Source: Desulfobaculum xiamenense (GTDB lineage Bacteria > Desulfobacterota > Desulfovibrionia > Desulfovibrionales > Desulfovibrionaceae). Taken from it: a stretch of DNA of 64,000 nucleotides. Each line of letters opens with the position of its first letter. The first letter of the stretch is position 1. The translations under genes were made by a program, and so were the position numbers. The DNA lies in contig NZ_JAATJA010000001.1 in assembly GCF_011927665.1 (NCBI RefSeq), positions 1,531,019 through 1,595,018 on the forward strand. The letters run 5' to 3'. The notes under the pieces were generated by a model. It did not search any database and was not told where the DNA came from. It saw nothing but the letters and a program-made list of their open reading frames with translations. Of this stretch, positions 49,350-59,127 are shown one piece after another.

Positions 49350-49634
49350 CTACTCGTCGTCCGCCCCGAGTAGCCTGTCCACCACCGCGCTCACGCTTTT
49401 GCGGTTGCGCTCCTGCATGTCGTCAACCTTCGAATACTGACGGCGATTGCGCGCGATGAGGTTCTCGGCTATGGACGCCACCAGATCGGGTTCGTCAGCC
49501 TCCACGGTGTCTGCCGCTGAAACGCGCAACGCCGCATCATCGGTCCCATGTGCAACGACATCCTGCGGACGACGCAAGGTGCCATTCGAGGCCGCCCCCA
49601 CCGAGGGCAACAAGTCTTCGCAACGCCTCTTCAT
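49350..49634 (-). CDS. Small hypothetical protein
   Basis: A 94-residue soluble protein with no recognised domain. The first half is low in structure. The second half (about 45-94) is acidic and helical, with LVASIAENLIARNRRQY and RNRKSVSAVVDRLLG, and could form a short coiled coil. The ATG has a strong AAGGAG five bases upstream, which is the best evidence that it is real. It is divergent from the large gene at 49847. Confidence 0.6.
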   Translation of the reverse strand: MKRRCEDLLPSVGAASNGTLRRPQDVVAHGTDDAALRVSAADTVEADEPDLVASIAENLIARNRRQYSKVDDMQERNRKSVSAVVDRLLGADDE

Positions 49635-49846
49635 TCCAGCTCCTTCAGCGTCGCCCAAAAGCCCCGCCAGCCGGGAATGCGCGACGCTTGACGGCTTTAC
49701 GCCATCGGCTTAAGTCTTAAGATTGGTAAGGTCTCGCCCTTTTCGGCAGTTCCGACTCCAAGAGGGGCCTGCCTCTCGCGGTTCCGCCCGCATGACGCAC
49801 CCGGCGGTAATCCACCCATTCGCCCAAAAGAGAAGCATCCGAACGC

Positions 49847-52800
49847 ATGAGCACCCAGAAGAAGTCCGCGGATAACACCTTCATCGACCGCATAAGCGCC
49901 CTGTACCTGAAACTTCTCGAAGAGAAGCAGGACGAGGGAGAAGCCCTGCGCAGCATCACCGCCTTCATCAACAAGGCACTCAAGAAGGTCGGCCTGAGCC
50001 TCGCCGCGGACAAGCTGGAGGAGCGCACGCAGAAGATCGCGAAGTTGGCCGTGGCCCGCGCCCAGAAGGCGCAGGCCGAAATGGAGCGGCGCTTCTGGCT
50101 CATGGACGTGAAGGTAGGCAAGGCCGGAAGCGGCTACACCATTTCCTTCCTGCCCGAGGTGCGCATCCGCAACACGCCGGAAAACAGGGACAAGTGGGAG
50201 AACTTCCTCGAAACCCTCGCCCCCAAGACGCGCATGGGCGCGGACCCGAAGACCGGCACCATCGCCATCCTCTACCGCGAAGGCGAATGGCTCGGCAACC
50301 TCATGCTCGCCGACGACGTTCGCTCTCTCCACATCCAGGACGACATCCACACCGTCAACGGCGACCTCATCGCGCGCGGCGCGCGCGTGGTCAACGCCGC
50401 GTTCACAGCCTCGCTCACCGTGAAGGGCGATCTGCACATCCACCACGAGCTGCTGAGACAGGACCCGCCGCCGCTGGTCATCGAGGGCGGGCTGAGCCTC
50501 TACGGCGTGAAGTCTCCGCTGGGGACTCCCTTCACGCCTGAACAGCTCATCAAGTGGGGACTTCGCGCTGGGCACCGCCTGAGCATCCGCAACGACATCT
50601 TTGTGCTCACCCCGCACGAGGGGGCCACCCAAAGCTGGGAACTGGCCGGCGAAAACGTGCTCAGCACATACATCTGGCAGACGGGCCAATGGCGGCTGGT
50701 GCGGCGCGAACGCATCGACGCCGCAGCCTTCGACCAGATTCACGCCCGCCTGAGCCGCATCTGTCTGATGCTCGGCCTCGGGGCGGACTTCGTGGCCAAG
50801 AGCGTCTCCCGCACGCAGGAGAACATCGACAAGATCGCCTTCTATCTCGACCTGGCGCGCACCCAAATGGTCAAGCCCCCCGCGCCGGACGACCCCGCGC
50901 TGGCTGCCGCGGCGAGCCTCATCGACAAGCTCGCCCGTGTGCGCGCGCCGTTCTCCGCCCCGATGATCAACGCGGACACCGTGTCCGCCGCCATCTCCGA
51001 GATCACGGACGAGGAAGTCACCGCTGCAGGGGAACTTGCCTCGCGCCCGCGCCACAAGATCAACGAAAAACTCATCCAGAACGACCTCAAGTACATCACA
51101 CATCTTATCGACGAGGATACCGACGCCAACGACCTGCTCGCCGACGGCCTAACCACGGCGCGCTTTCTCCACGTGACCTTCCGCTCGGACGACTCGCGCG
51201 CCAACCTCGCCTCCGTGGCGGGCAACATTCCCGACCTTTTCAATGGCCTCGCCGAACAGCTCTCCGCTTGCCAGCGCATCTCCTTCGAGCGCTTCCTCGA
51301 AGCGCCGGGAGCAGCTCTCACCCACCTGCGCAAGCTTCTCGCGAAGGATGCCGACGCCATCGCAAACCTCGACCGCATCGAAAACGAGGTGCGCATCCTC
51401 AAGCAGACGCGCCCCAAGGAACTCATCCGCAAGGTCGTGAGCGTCCCCTTCACCGTCGAAGACAAGGACTTCGCGGACGACAAGGCCCTTCTCAACGAAC
51501 TCTTCGCCATGCAGAAGGCCGAGCTCAAGGACCTGCCCTTCGACGCAGAACGCATGGTTGACCTACTCATCCCGCGCCTGTCGAGCTACGCCCGCGAACG
51601 GCTCGACATTATCCGCGCTGCATGGAAGGGCCGCCCGGACCCGAAGCGCCCCATGAGCTCCGCCATCGCCGAACAACTGCGCGAGCTTGCCCCCGGCGAA
51701 CTCATGCCCGCGCTGCGCCGCCTCATGTTGCTCGTGCTCGAAACCGTCCGCCGCTACAACGCGCTAAGCGTCAGCCCCGCCTCCGACGCCGAACACGGCG
51801 GCAAGCAGGTGCGCGCCGCGCTGCCAGCCGACGTGGTCATGAACATCCGCGGACGTCTCGGGCGCGCCTGTCTGGCTCTCGGCGTCGGCCGCTCGTTCAT
51901 CGACGACTACGCCGACGCGCTTGTCGGCAACCTGCTGAAGCTCGAATACTTCCTGCGCATCGTCCTTGGAGAGGCCGACGCGAAGAACGAATGCCTGCTC
52001 GACGACTCGGGACGCGAACTGACGCGCGAGGTCCTCAAGCGCTTCGAGACCATCCGCAACGCCGCCGAGAGCGGCACCGTGGGCGACGACCTGCACGAGG
52101 CCCTGAAGTTCCTGAAGGACGAACGCCTCGCCGAACTCGGGATGGTGCTCACCCGCCCCCGGCATCTCGTGGACGTCGAGACCCTGCGCAACGACGTCGC
52201 CACACTGCGCCAGCTTTCGGAGTCGTGTCTGACCATCGACAAGGTCTTCGCCTCGCCGGGGCGCTTCCTGCTGTTCATGAATTCCTGCGTGGAATCGAAG
52301 GAAATGAAGCGCACCGTGTCCACGTTCCTCAAACCGGTCTATTTCGCCATTGCGGAGCTTGCCAAGAGCAGCGAATCCCTCGCCAATCTCTCGCTCAACG
52401 ACGTCTTGCGCACGAGCTGCACGGTGGAGGAAGCCATGTCCCGCTTCGGCGACGAGGGCGATCCTGAAGCGCGCAAGAAGCTCGCCGCTGGCCTCAAGCA
52501 GATATGCAGCAAGGGCATTGCGGACATCATCTCCCACATGCGAAAGACCCGCGTGGAGAATCCACCAGCGGAACTGGAGCGCGATCAGGAATTCGTGGCC
52601 TCGCTCATGGCCTTCGAAAACGCCCCGCTGGATGCCCTCGGCCTCGACACGCGCCGCACGGCCATCCTGCTGCTTTTAAGCCTCGACTCCTTCATCGCCG
52701 CCGAGCTCAAGCGCCGCTTCGAGAGCGGAGCGTTGGAAGGCAAGGACGCCAAGTCCATCATCAAGGCCCTGCGCGCGGACCTCGAATGGCGCTACGCCAT

Positions 52801-52852
52801 CATCCGCGCCTACAACAAGCTCTCGACCCCCGCCCCCAAAAAACGCGTCTGA
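49847..52852 (+). CDS. Large protein of unknown function with internal duplication
   Basis: A 1001-residue protein, not recognised. No signal peptide or membrane segment, so cytosolic. Residues 1-85 are helical and charged. Residues about 140-225 are beta-rich, with repeated Gly-Asp-Leu steps (VNGDLIARG, VKGDLHIHH, IEGGLSLYG) like a short beta-solenoid. From residue 300 two units repeat: RLSRICLMLGLG (301) against RLGRACLALGVG (670), RPRHKINEKLIQND (400) against RPRHLVDVETLRND (770), a L-x6-A-x-L-x2-L-x2-D-x2-R block (about 548 against 916), and YNALS (637) against YNKLS (989). The offset is 368-370 residues over three blocks. The second unit ends at the C-terminus. No catalytic motif is visible. 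Start 49847 lacks a strong ribosome binding site. Confidence 0.8.
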   Translation: MSTQKKSADNTFIDRISALYLKLLEEKQDEGEALRSITAFINKALKKVGLSLAADKLEERTQKIAKLAVARAQKAQAEMERRFWLMDVKVGKAGSGYTISFLPEVRIRNTPENRDKWENFLETLAPKTRMGADPKTGTIAILYREGEWLGNLMLADDVRSLHIQDDIHTVNGDLIARGARVVNAAFTASLTVKGDLHIHHELLRQDPPPLVIEGGLSLYGVKSPLGTPFTPEQLIKWGLRAGHRLSIRNDIFVLTPHEGATQSWELAGENVLSTYIWQTGQWRLVRRERIDAAAFDQIHARLSRICLMLGLGADFVAKSVSRTQENIDKIAFYLDLARTQMVKPPAPDDPALAAAASLIDKLARVRAPFSAPMINADTVSAAISEITDEEVTAAGELASRPRHKINEKLIQNDLKYITHLIDEDTDANDLLADGLTTARFLHVTFRSDDSRANLASVAGNIPDLFNGLAEQLSACQRISFERFLEAPGAALTHLRKLLAKDADAIANLDRIENEVRILKQTRPKELIRKVVSVPFTVEDKDFADDKALLNELFAMQKAELKDLPFDAERMVDLLIPRLSSYARERLDIIRAAWKGRPDPKRPMSSAIAEQLRELAPGELMPALRRLMLLVLETVRRYNALSVSPASDAEHGGKQVRAALPADVVMNIRGRLGRACLALGVGRSFIDDYADALVGNLLKLEYFLRIVLGEADAKNECLLDDSGRELTREVLKRFETIRNAAESGTVGDDLHEALKFLKDERLAELGMVLTRPRHLVDVETLRNDVATLRQLSESCLTIDKVFASPGRFLLFMNSCVESKEMKRTVSTFLKPVYFAIAELAKSSESLANLSLNDVLRTSCTVEEAMSRFGDEGDPEARKKLAAGLKQICSKGIADIISHMRKTRVENPPAELERDQEFVASLMAFENAPLDALGLDTRRTAILLLLSLDSFIAAELKRRFESGALEGKDAKSIIKALRADLEWRYAIIRAYNKLSTPAPKKRV

Positions 52853-52994
52853 ACACAAAGCCCCCGCCCGCCGCACATTTCCGAAGAACTCCCGCCCATT
52901 CGCCGGGCTGATCATTTATCTATTGTCTTTTTCCGGCATGTTATGCACATTATTCACAAACAAGGGATACCGGCCGCTCTCCGGAGGTGGACGC

Positions 52995-53354
52995 ATGACC
53001 CCGATCCCGGACATTGCCGCACTCATCAACTCGATGACCATCGCCCTGCGCAGGATCATCCACGACGGACCGCCGGAAGACCAGCCCGAGGAGGGCTGGT
53101 GGGTGCTCGTCTGCGGGCGTGCCCTCAATCCGGACGACTTCGAACAGCGCGAACTCGCCCGCCGCGAACTGCGTGAAATGCTCGACGCGCACGGCCTCAC
53201 CATGCGCGAATACATCTGGGTATGGGATAATACGGACACCGCGCAGGTCGTGGCCGGACGCCACGTGGAACGCCCCGCCGCCGATGACCACGCACGGGCG
53301 CTGGAACGCATGGGACTCAGAACACGCGTGGTTCCCCGCTTCAGGGACGTGTAG
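52995..53354 (+). CDS. Small hypothetical protein
   Basis: A 119-residue soluble protein without recognised family. The ATG at 52995 has GGAGGTG seven bases upstream, which favours it over an in-frame ATG at 52923. The sequence is acidic with several helices and a WVWDNTDTAQVV strand region; no cysteine motif or membrane segment. It lies 142 bp after the duplicated protein gene and 44 bp before the CLC gene, so it may be co-transcribed with the latter. Confidence 0.65.
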   Translation: MTPIPDIAALINSMTIALRRIIHDGPPEDQPEEGWWVLVCGRALNPDDFEQRELARRELREMLDAHGLTMREYIWVWDNTDTAQVVAGRHVERPAADDHARALERMGLRTRVVPRFRDV

Positions 53355-53398
53355 CGCACACGCCGCAACCGATCGCGCAACAGGAGGGCCTGCGAGCG

Positions 53399-55162
53399 TT
53401 GCGAATTCCCCACGCCTGCCTCGACATATCCGCCGGCATTCGCCGCCTCGTCTTCGACACGCGGGTCTTCGGCCTGCTCCTCGCCATCTGCATCGGCGTT
53501 CTTTCCGGCTACGGGGCCATTCTGTTCCATCACGTCCTGCAATGGGCGCAATACGTCTTCTACCAGCAACGGGGTGACATCCTCGGCTTCGCCGCCGCCA
53601 TTCCGGGATGGCGTCTCGCGCTGACGCCCGCCCTCGGCGGGCTCATCGTCGGACTCGTCGTGCATTTCGGAGCCAGCGAGGCACGCGGGCACGGCGTTCC
53701 CGAGGTCATGACCGCCCTCGCCCTCAAGGGCGGACGCATCCGCAAGCGCGTGGCCCTCATCAAGATTCTGGCCTCGGCGGTGTGCATCGGCTCGGGCGGC
53801 TCGTCGGGGCGCGAAGGTCCCATGGTCCAGATCGGATCGAGCATCGGCTCCACCATCGGACAGTACTTCCGCGTTCCGGTCATGGAGCAGCGAACCATGG
53901 TCGGCTGCGGCGCGGCGGCGGGCATAGCCGCCACGTTCAACGCCCCCATCGCGGGCGTTCTGTTCGCGCTGGAGGTGCTGGTGGGCGACTTCGGGCTGGC
54001 CTCGTTCTCGCCGGTGGTGCTCTCCTCGGTGACGGCCACGGCCATCTCCCGCCACTACTGGGGCGACCTGCCCACCTTCCAACTCCCGCTCTACGAAATC
54101 CGCTCGCTGTGGGAATTCGGCATCTACCCGCTTCTGGGCATCTTCGCCGCGCTGTGCGCCGTGGCCTTCATCTCCACGCTCTACAAGGCCGAGGACCTGT
54201 TCGCGAAGCTCCCTCTGCCCAACTGGCTCAAGCCCGCCATCGGCGGTCTACTCCTCGGCGGCATCATCCTCCAGTGGCCCCACGCCTTCGGCGTCGGCTA
54301 CGGCGGCATGAACATGGCCCTCACCGGCCAGCTTTCGGGACTCATGCTCCTCACGCTCATCGCGGTAAAAATCATGGCCACGTCATGCACCCTCGGCTCC
54401 GGCGGCTCGGGCGGCATCTTCGCGCCGTCGCTGTTCATCGGAGCCATGTGCGGCGGCTTCTTCGGCTGGGCCGCAGGCCAGCTCTTCCCCGCCGTGGCTG
54501 CACCGTCCGGCGCGTACGCGCTGGTGGGCATGGGGGCGGTGGTGGCGGGCACCACCCACGCGCCCATCACCGCCATCCTCATCATTTTCGAGATGACCGG
54601 CGACTACAAGATCATCCTGCCCATGATGATCACCTGCATCATCGCCACCCTCGTGGCCTCGTCGCTACGCGAAGGCTCCATCTACACCATCAAGCTACGC
54701 ATGCGCGGCATCGACATCTCCGGCGGCATGGAACAGAACATCCTGCGCAACCTGCGGGTGGGGCGGTTCATGACCCCCAACCCGGCCATCATCCCGCAAT
54801 CCATGCCGCTCATCGACATCATCGCCACATTCAGAAACGCCGACGTCTCCTACCTGCACGTCACCGATGCTGACGAAAACCTCACCGGCATCATCTCCTT
54901 CCGCGACATCCGCCCCATCATGCACGAGGAGGCCCTGCACCGCCTCGTCATCGCACAGGACGTCGCCACGCGCGACGTAGTCACCGTCCGCCCGGACGAC
55001 AGCATTCAGTCTGCCCTGCGCGTCATGAGCACACACGGCATCTCGCAGTTGCCGGTGGTCCGCCACGGCGCGGACCGGCGCGTCATCGGCACCCTACGCC
55101 AGAAGGACGTCCTCGCCGCCTACGACAAGGCCGTCATCCGCCGCGAAATCGAAGATTCCTGA
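53399..55162 (+). CDS. CLC-family chloride channel/transporter with CBS domains
   Basis: A 587-residue inner-membrane protein. The CLC core (about 20-430) has the anion-selectivity motifs GSGGSSGREGP, with the gating glutamate present, and GSGGSGGIFAPSLFIG, plus the GTTHAPITAILIIFEMTGD segment. The C-terminal 130 residues are two CBS domains (from about VGRFMTPNPAI), which usually bind adenosine nucleotides and regulate transport. The start is a TTG behind CAGGAGGG. Whether it is a channel or a Cl-/H+ exchanger cannot be read with certainty; the anion is not proven either. Confidence 0.92.
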   Translation: MRIPHACLDISAGIRRLVFDTRVFGLLLAICIGVLSGYGAILFHHVLQWAQYVFYQQRGDILGFAAAIPGWRLALTPALGGLIVGLVVHFGASEARGHGVPEVMTALALKGGRIRKRVALIKILASAVCIGSGGSSGREGPMVQIGSSIGSTIGQYFRVPVMEQRTMVGCGAAAGIAATFNAPIAGVLFALEVLVGDFGLASFSPVVLSSVTATAISRHYWGDLPTFQLPLYEIRSLWEFGIYPLLGIFAALCAVAFISTLYKAEDLFAKLPLPNWLKPAIGGLLLGGIILQWPHAFGVGYGGMNMALTGQLSGLMLLTLIAVKIMATSCTLGSGGSGGIFAPSLFIGAMCGGFFGWAAGQLFPAVAAPSGAYALVGMGAVVAGTTHAPITAILIIFEMTGDYKIILPMMITCIIATLVASSLREGSIYTIKLRMRGIDISGGMEQNILRNLRVGRFMTPNPAIIPQSMPLIDIIATFRNADVSYLHVTDADENLTGIISFRDIRPIMHEEALHRLVIAQDVATRDVVTVRPDDSIQSALRVMSTHGISQLPVVRHGADRRVIGTLRQKDVLAAYDKAVIRREIEDS

Positions 55163-55556
55163 CCGCTGCGCTCACGCTCCCGGCGCGGCCGCTACGCCCG
55201 GCCATGGCGGCCGCCTTCGGCGCATCGCGATACCATCCGGTCCCGCACGCCCGGTGCGTTTCGCGCGGCCCCCGCAGCCGCTCCAACCTCCGTCAACGAC
55301 CACGGGCCGGGGCATTTCCCGCCCCGTGATGTCCGTGTAGACATTTTTGTTAAAACTCAAATTGATCAACTGACCAAACCCCCACTTTTTCCACCATGCT
55401 TGACAAAACAGTCAATTTGACCAATGAATATCCGTCCCGAAACGTTTTTTCATTTTCACAGTCGCGTCAAATCACGCACGAAAAAGCGCAGGGAAGCCGC
55501 GTCGCGCAAGGCCCGCCGCGCGTTGTCAGTCGATAAACCCCGAGCCGGAAGGTCCA
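55163..55556. other. Intergenic region upstream of the amino-acid ABC transporter
   Basis: The left part is GC-rich and featureless. An AT-rich patch at about 55340-55455 holds a TTGACA hexamer at 55400-55405 with no clear -10 at 17 bp, and an inverted repeat GTCAA-T-TTGAC at 55411-55421. These are candidates for the transporter promoter and an operator. Confidence 0.5.
55400..55421 (+). promoter_or_regulatory. Candidate -35 element and inverted repeat upstream of the ABC transporter
   Basis: TTGACA at 55400-55405 lies just before the perfect inverted repeat GTCAA-T-TTGAC (55411-55421). A protein bound there would cover the promoter. No good -10 hexamer is seen, so this is tentative. Confidence 0.35.
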
Positions 55557-56285
<729 letters not shown>

Positions 56286-56371
56286 CCGGACGCCCCACGC
56301 GCCGGCTGCCGTCCCTGTCGCATATTTTCCGCGGATCACCGCGGCAAACACCTACGCATGGAGGAAGAGAG

Positions 56372-57199
56372 ATGCAGAAGAGGATTCTGGTTTCCGTACT
56401 GAGCCTGTGCCTGATACTTCTCGCCACCGCGGCCTTCGCCGGAAAGATCGAGGACATCCAGGCCCGAGGCAAGCTCATCTGCGGCGTGAAGGACGCCGTG
56501 GTGCCCTTCGGATTCGTGGACCCCGATAGCAAGCAGCTCGTGGGCATGGACGTGGACATCTGCCGCTACATCGCCAACAAGCTCGGCGTGGAGCTGGAAC
56601 TGGCCCCCGTGACCTCCGCCACCCGGATTCCCATGCTGACGCAGGGTTCCATCGACATCGCCGCCGCTACCATGACCCACAAGTATTCCCGCGACGACGT
56701 CATCGACTTCTCCATCACCTACTTCATGGACGGCCAGAAGATCCTCGTGAAAAAGGGTTCCGGCATCGCCTCCGTGGCCGATCTGGCAGGAAAGAAGGTC
56801 GGCACCGCCAAGGGCTCCACCTCCGAGAAGAACATCAAGGCCGCCCAGCCCGACTGCACCGTCATCTCCTTCGAGGGCTACCCGCAGGCCTTCCTCGCCC
56901 TGAAGCAGGGCAAGGTCGCCGCCGTGACCACGGACTCCACCATCCTCCTCGGCCTCAAGGGTTCCGACCCGAACCCCGAGATGTGGGAGATCGCTGGCGA
57001 CTACATCGCCGACGAGCCCTACGGTCTCGGCCTGCCCGAGAACGACTCCGACTTCCGCGACTTCGTGAACAAGTCCCTGGCCCAGATGTGGCTGTCCGGC
57101 GAGTACATGACCGTCTACAACAAGTGGTTCGGCCCCGACACCAACTACTACCTGCCCACCTCCTGGAAGATGGAAATCTGGCCCGGAGCCATGGAGTAG
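56372..57199 (+). CDS. Amino-acid ABC transporter, periplasmic binding protein
   Basis: A 275-residue family-3 solute-binding protein. The signal peptide (1-23) ends at AAFA-GKIEDI. The mature part starts with IQARGKLICGVK and contains the usual FGFVDPDSKQLVGMDVDICR and DVIDFSITYFMDGQKILVKK segments. The type is that of glutamate/glutamine/aspartate binding proteins, but specificity cannot be read safely. It lies second in the operon, 86 bp after the ATPase, and is followed by an intercistronic hairpin. Confidence 0.93.
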   Translation: MQKRILVSVLSLCLILLATAAFAGKIEDIQARGKLICGVKDAVVPFGFVDPDSKQLVGMDVDICRYIANKLGVELELAPVTSATRIPMLTQGSIDIAAATMTHKYSRDDVIDFSITYFMDGQKILVKKGSGIASVADLAGKKVGTAKGSTSEKNIKAAQPDCTVISFEGYPQAFLALKQGKVAAVTTDSTILLGLKGSDPNPEMWEIAGDYIADEPYGLGLPENDSDFRDFVNKSLAQMWLSGEYMTVYNKWFGPDTNYYLPTSWKMEIWPGAME

Positions 57200-57222
57200 T
57201 CCTCCCCCAATCCGTGCCCAAT

Positions 57223-57251
57223 GGGCCGGGACGCCCCACGCGCCCCGGCCC
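57223..57251 (+). promoter_or_regulatory. Intercistronic hairpin after the binding-protein gene
   Basis: GGGCCGGG (57223-57230) pairs with CCCGGCCC (57244-57251) over a 13-base loop, without a T tract. Such stems between a binding-protein gene and its permease genes often protect the upstream mRNA and raise binding-protein yield. Confidence 0.55.
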
Positions 57252-57279
57252 GCAATGAAAACCCTGCGGAAGGCCCACA

Positions 57280-57981
57280 TTGAATTACGTATTCGACTGG
57301 AAGCTCGTCCTCACCGGCCAGTATGCGGACTGGATCATCGACGGGCTGATTCTCACCCTCAAGATTTCCTCCGTGTCCCTCATCCTGTCGCTCATCATGG
57401 GCACGGTGATCGCGGTGCTCCGGATGTCCGGCGTGCGCCCCCTCGTGTGGCTGAGCCTCGCCTACACCGAATTTTTCCGGAACACGCCGCTTCTGGTGCA
57501 GATCTACTTCTGGTATTTCGGCTCGGACCCGCTGTTCCCCCAGCCGGTCAAGGAATGGCTCTACGCGGGCGATTTCGAGTTTGCCTCCGGCGTCATCGCG
57601 CTCACGGTGTACACCTCGGCCTTCATCGCCGAGGAACTGCGCTCCGGCGTGTTCTCCATCCCCAGAACACAGCTTGAGGCGTCGCGCGCAACGGGGCTGT
57701 CCTTCATTCAGGCCCAGCTCTACGTCGTTCTGCCGCAGGCGTTTCGGATCATCGTTCCGCCGCTGATCTCCCAGTCGCTGAACCTCATCAAGAACTCGTC
57801 GCTGTGCATGACCATCGGCATCATGGAGCTGACCTACATGGCGCGGCAGATCGAGTCCTACACCTTCCGCGGCTTCGAAGCCTTCACGGTGTCCACGCTC
57901 ATCTACCTGTGCATCTCCCTTGTGGTCTCGTTCGGCATCACGCAGTACAACCGCCACTTCCTGCGAACCATCAAGTACTAG
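57280..57981 (+). CDS. Amino-acid ABC transporter, permease
   Basis: A 233-residue HisM/GlnP-type permease with about five transmembrane segments. The N-terminal TEFFRNTPLLVQIYF and the EAA loop (EASRATGLSFIQAQLYVVLPQAF) are the family motifs that contact the ATPase. The start is a TTG behind GCGGAAGG. It should pair with the next gene as a heterodimer. Confidence 0.93.
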   Translation: MNYVFDWKLVLTGQYADWIIDGLILTLKISSVSLILSLIMGTVIAVLRMSGVRPLVWLSLAYTEFFRNTPLLVQIYFWYFGSDPLFPQPVKEWLYAGDFEFASGVIALTVYTSAFIAEELRSGVFSIPRTQLEASRATGLSFIQAQLYVVLPQAFRIIVPPLISQSLNLIKNSSLCMTIGIMELTYMARQIESYTFRGFEAFTVSTLIYLCISLVVSFGITQYNRHFLRTIKY

Positions 57982-57993
57982 AGAGCGAGACAC

Positions 57994-58689
57994 ATGAACT
58001 GGAACATCGTCTGGGACAATTTCGACTACTTCCTCATCGGGGCCTATCCCGAGGGTCCGCTGGGCGGGCTGGCCATGAGCATCCTCCTCGCCCTCGGCGG
58101 CATCTTCGGCGCGTTCTGGCTGGGGCTGGGCGCAGGACTGATGCGCATGTCGCGAAACGCGTGGGTGCGCATCCCGGCGCTCATCTACATCGAGATCATC
58201 CGCGGCATCCCACTGCTCATGCTCATCTTCTGGTTCTACTTCCTCGCGCCGGTCATCCTCGGGCACCCCGTGCCCTCGCTGCAAAGCTCGCTGGTGGCGT
58301 TCATCGTCTTCACCGGGGCCTACGTGGCGGAGATCGTGCGCGCGGGCGTCATGGCCCTGCCACGCGGCCAGATGGAAGCCGCACGCGGCACCGGGCTTTC
58401 CCATGCGCAGGCGCTGCGCCACGTCATTCTGCCGCAGGCGCTGCGCAACATGATTCCGTCCTTCGTCAACCAGTTCGTCAGCCTGACCAAGGACACATCC
58501 CTCGCCTCCATCATCGGCGTGCCGGAACTCATGCTCGCGGCCGATCAGGTCAACAACCGCGTGCTCGTCGCACCGATGGAGATATTCGTGACCATCCTCG
58601 TCATGTACTTCATCGTCTGCTACGTACTCACATCATTGAGCCGCAGGCTGGAGCGCAAGCTCGCGCGCTATCAGGCACGCGGCCGCTGA
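57994..58689 (+). CDS. Amino-acid ABC transporter, permease
   Basis: A 231-residue second permease of the same type, 12 bp after the first. It contains IYIEIIRGIPLLMLIFWFYF and the EAA loop MEAARGTGLSHAQALRHVILPQAL. It ends the ATPase-binding protein-permease-permease operon; a terminator follows. Confidence 0.93.
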   Translation: MNWNIVWDNFDYFLIGAYPEGPLGGLAMSILLALGGIFGAFWLGLGAGLMRMSRNAWVRIPALIYIEIIRGIPLLMLIFWFYFLAPVILGHPVPSLQSSLVAFIVFTGAYVAEIVRAGVMALPRGQMEAARGTGLSHAQALRHVILPQALRNMIPSFVNQFVSLTKDTSLASIIGVPELMLAADQVNNRVLVAPMEIFVTILVMYFIVCYVLTSLSRRLERKLARYQARGR

Positions 58690-58716
58690 GCGCGACGCCC
58701 CACTACACGAACGCGA

Positions 58717-58752
58717 AAGCGCCGATGCGGAGACATCCGCACCGGCGCTTCA
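58717..58752 (+). terminator. Terminator of the amino-acid ABC operon
   Basis: A stem of about 14 bp with one mismatch (AGCGCCGATGCGGA with TCCGCACCGGCGCT), a short GACA-type loop and a poor T tail (TTCAT). Well placed, but not a strong intrinsic terminator. Confidence 0.6.
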
Positions 58753-58845
58753 TCGTTCACCCACCAGACGGGACACGCAGCAAGACGCACCATTTTCCGA
58801 CCGATGCGAAGGATTTATCGCTCAAAGCCCGCGCAACAGGAACGT

Positions 58846-58856
58846 ATGTGTCACAT
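58846..58856. promoter_or_regulatory. Inverted repeat ATGTG-T-CACAT upstream of the 2-oxoacid oxidoreductase operon
   Basis: A perfect 5-bp-arm inverted repeat about 50 bp upstream of a TTGACA hexamer. The half-sites recall CRP/FNR-family sites (TGTGA/TCACA), but the spacing differs from the usual six bases. Tentative. Confidence 0.3.
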
Positions 58857-59064
58857 CTCCATACCGCACGACACACAGCCTCGACCATATGCATGATTTG
58901 ACACATCCACATCGTCGCCATGCATTTTTCTAAAATGATGTTGCGGATACTGTGCACATGCGCTACAGGTAGCATTCATCGGCTGTTTCGAAGGTGCTAC
59001 AACCACAGACACATGGCGGACGGCTTTCGTGCAACAGGCCAGCCCATTCTGAATACGGCGTAAA

Positions 59065-59095
59065 GGGTAATCCTCAGTTGAGGATTGCCCTTTTT
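59065..59095 (+). terminator. Intrinsic terminator just before the 2-oxoacid oxidoreductase operon
   Basis: GGGTAATCCTCA (59065-59076) pairs with TGAGGATTGCCC (59079-59090) with one G-U pair and a minimal loop, followed by five T residues. Only 32 bp separate it from the ferredoxin start codon, so it either ends a small upstream transcript or attenuates the operon. Confidence 0.85.
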
Positions 59096-59127
59096 GTTTG
59101 CCTACCGTCCAGCCTGCGGGAAGAACC

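Larger units (their letters stand above)
58690..59127. other. Leader region upstream of the 2-oxoacid oxidoreductase operon
   Basis: After the ABC terminator comes a lower-GC stretch (about 58840-59060) with no open frame I trust. It holds TTGACA at 58898-58903, an inverted repeat ATGTG-T-CACAT at 58846-58856 and, at its end, a strong terminator (59065-59095) only 32 bp before the first gene. It could encode a regulated leader or a small RNA. Confidence 0.5.
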
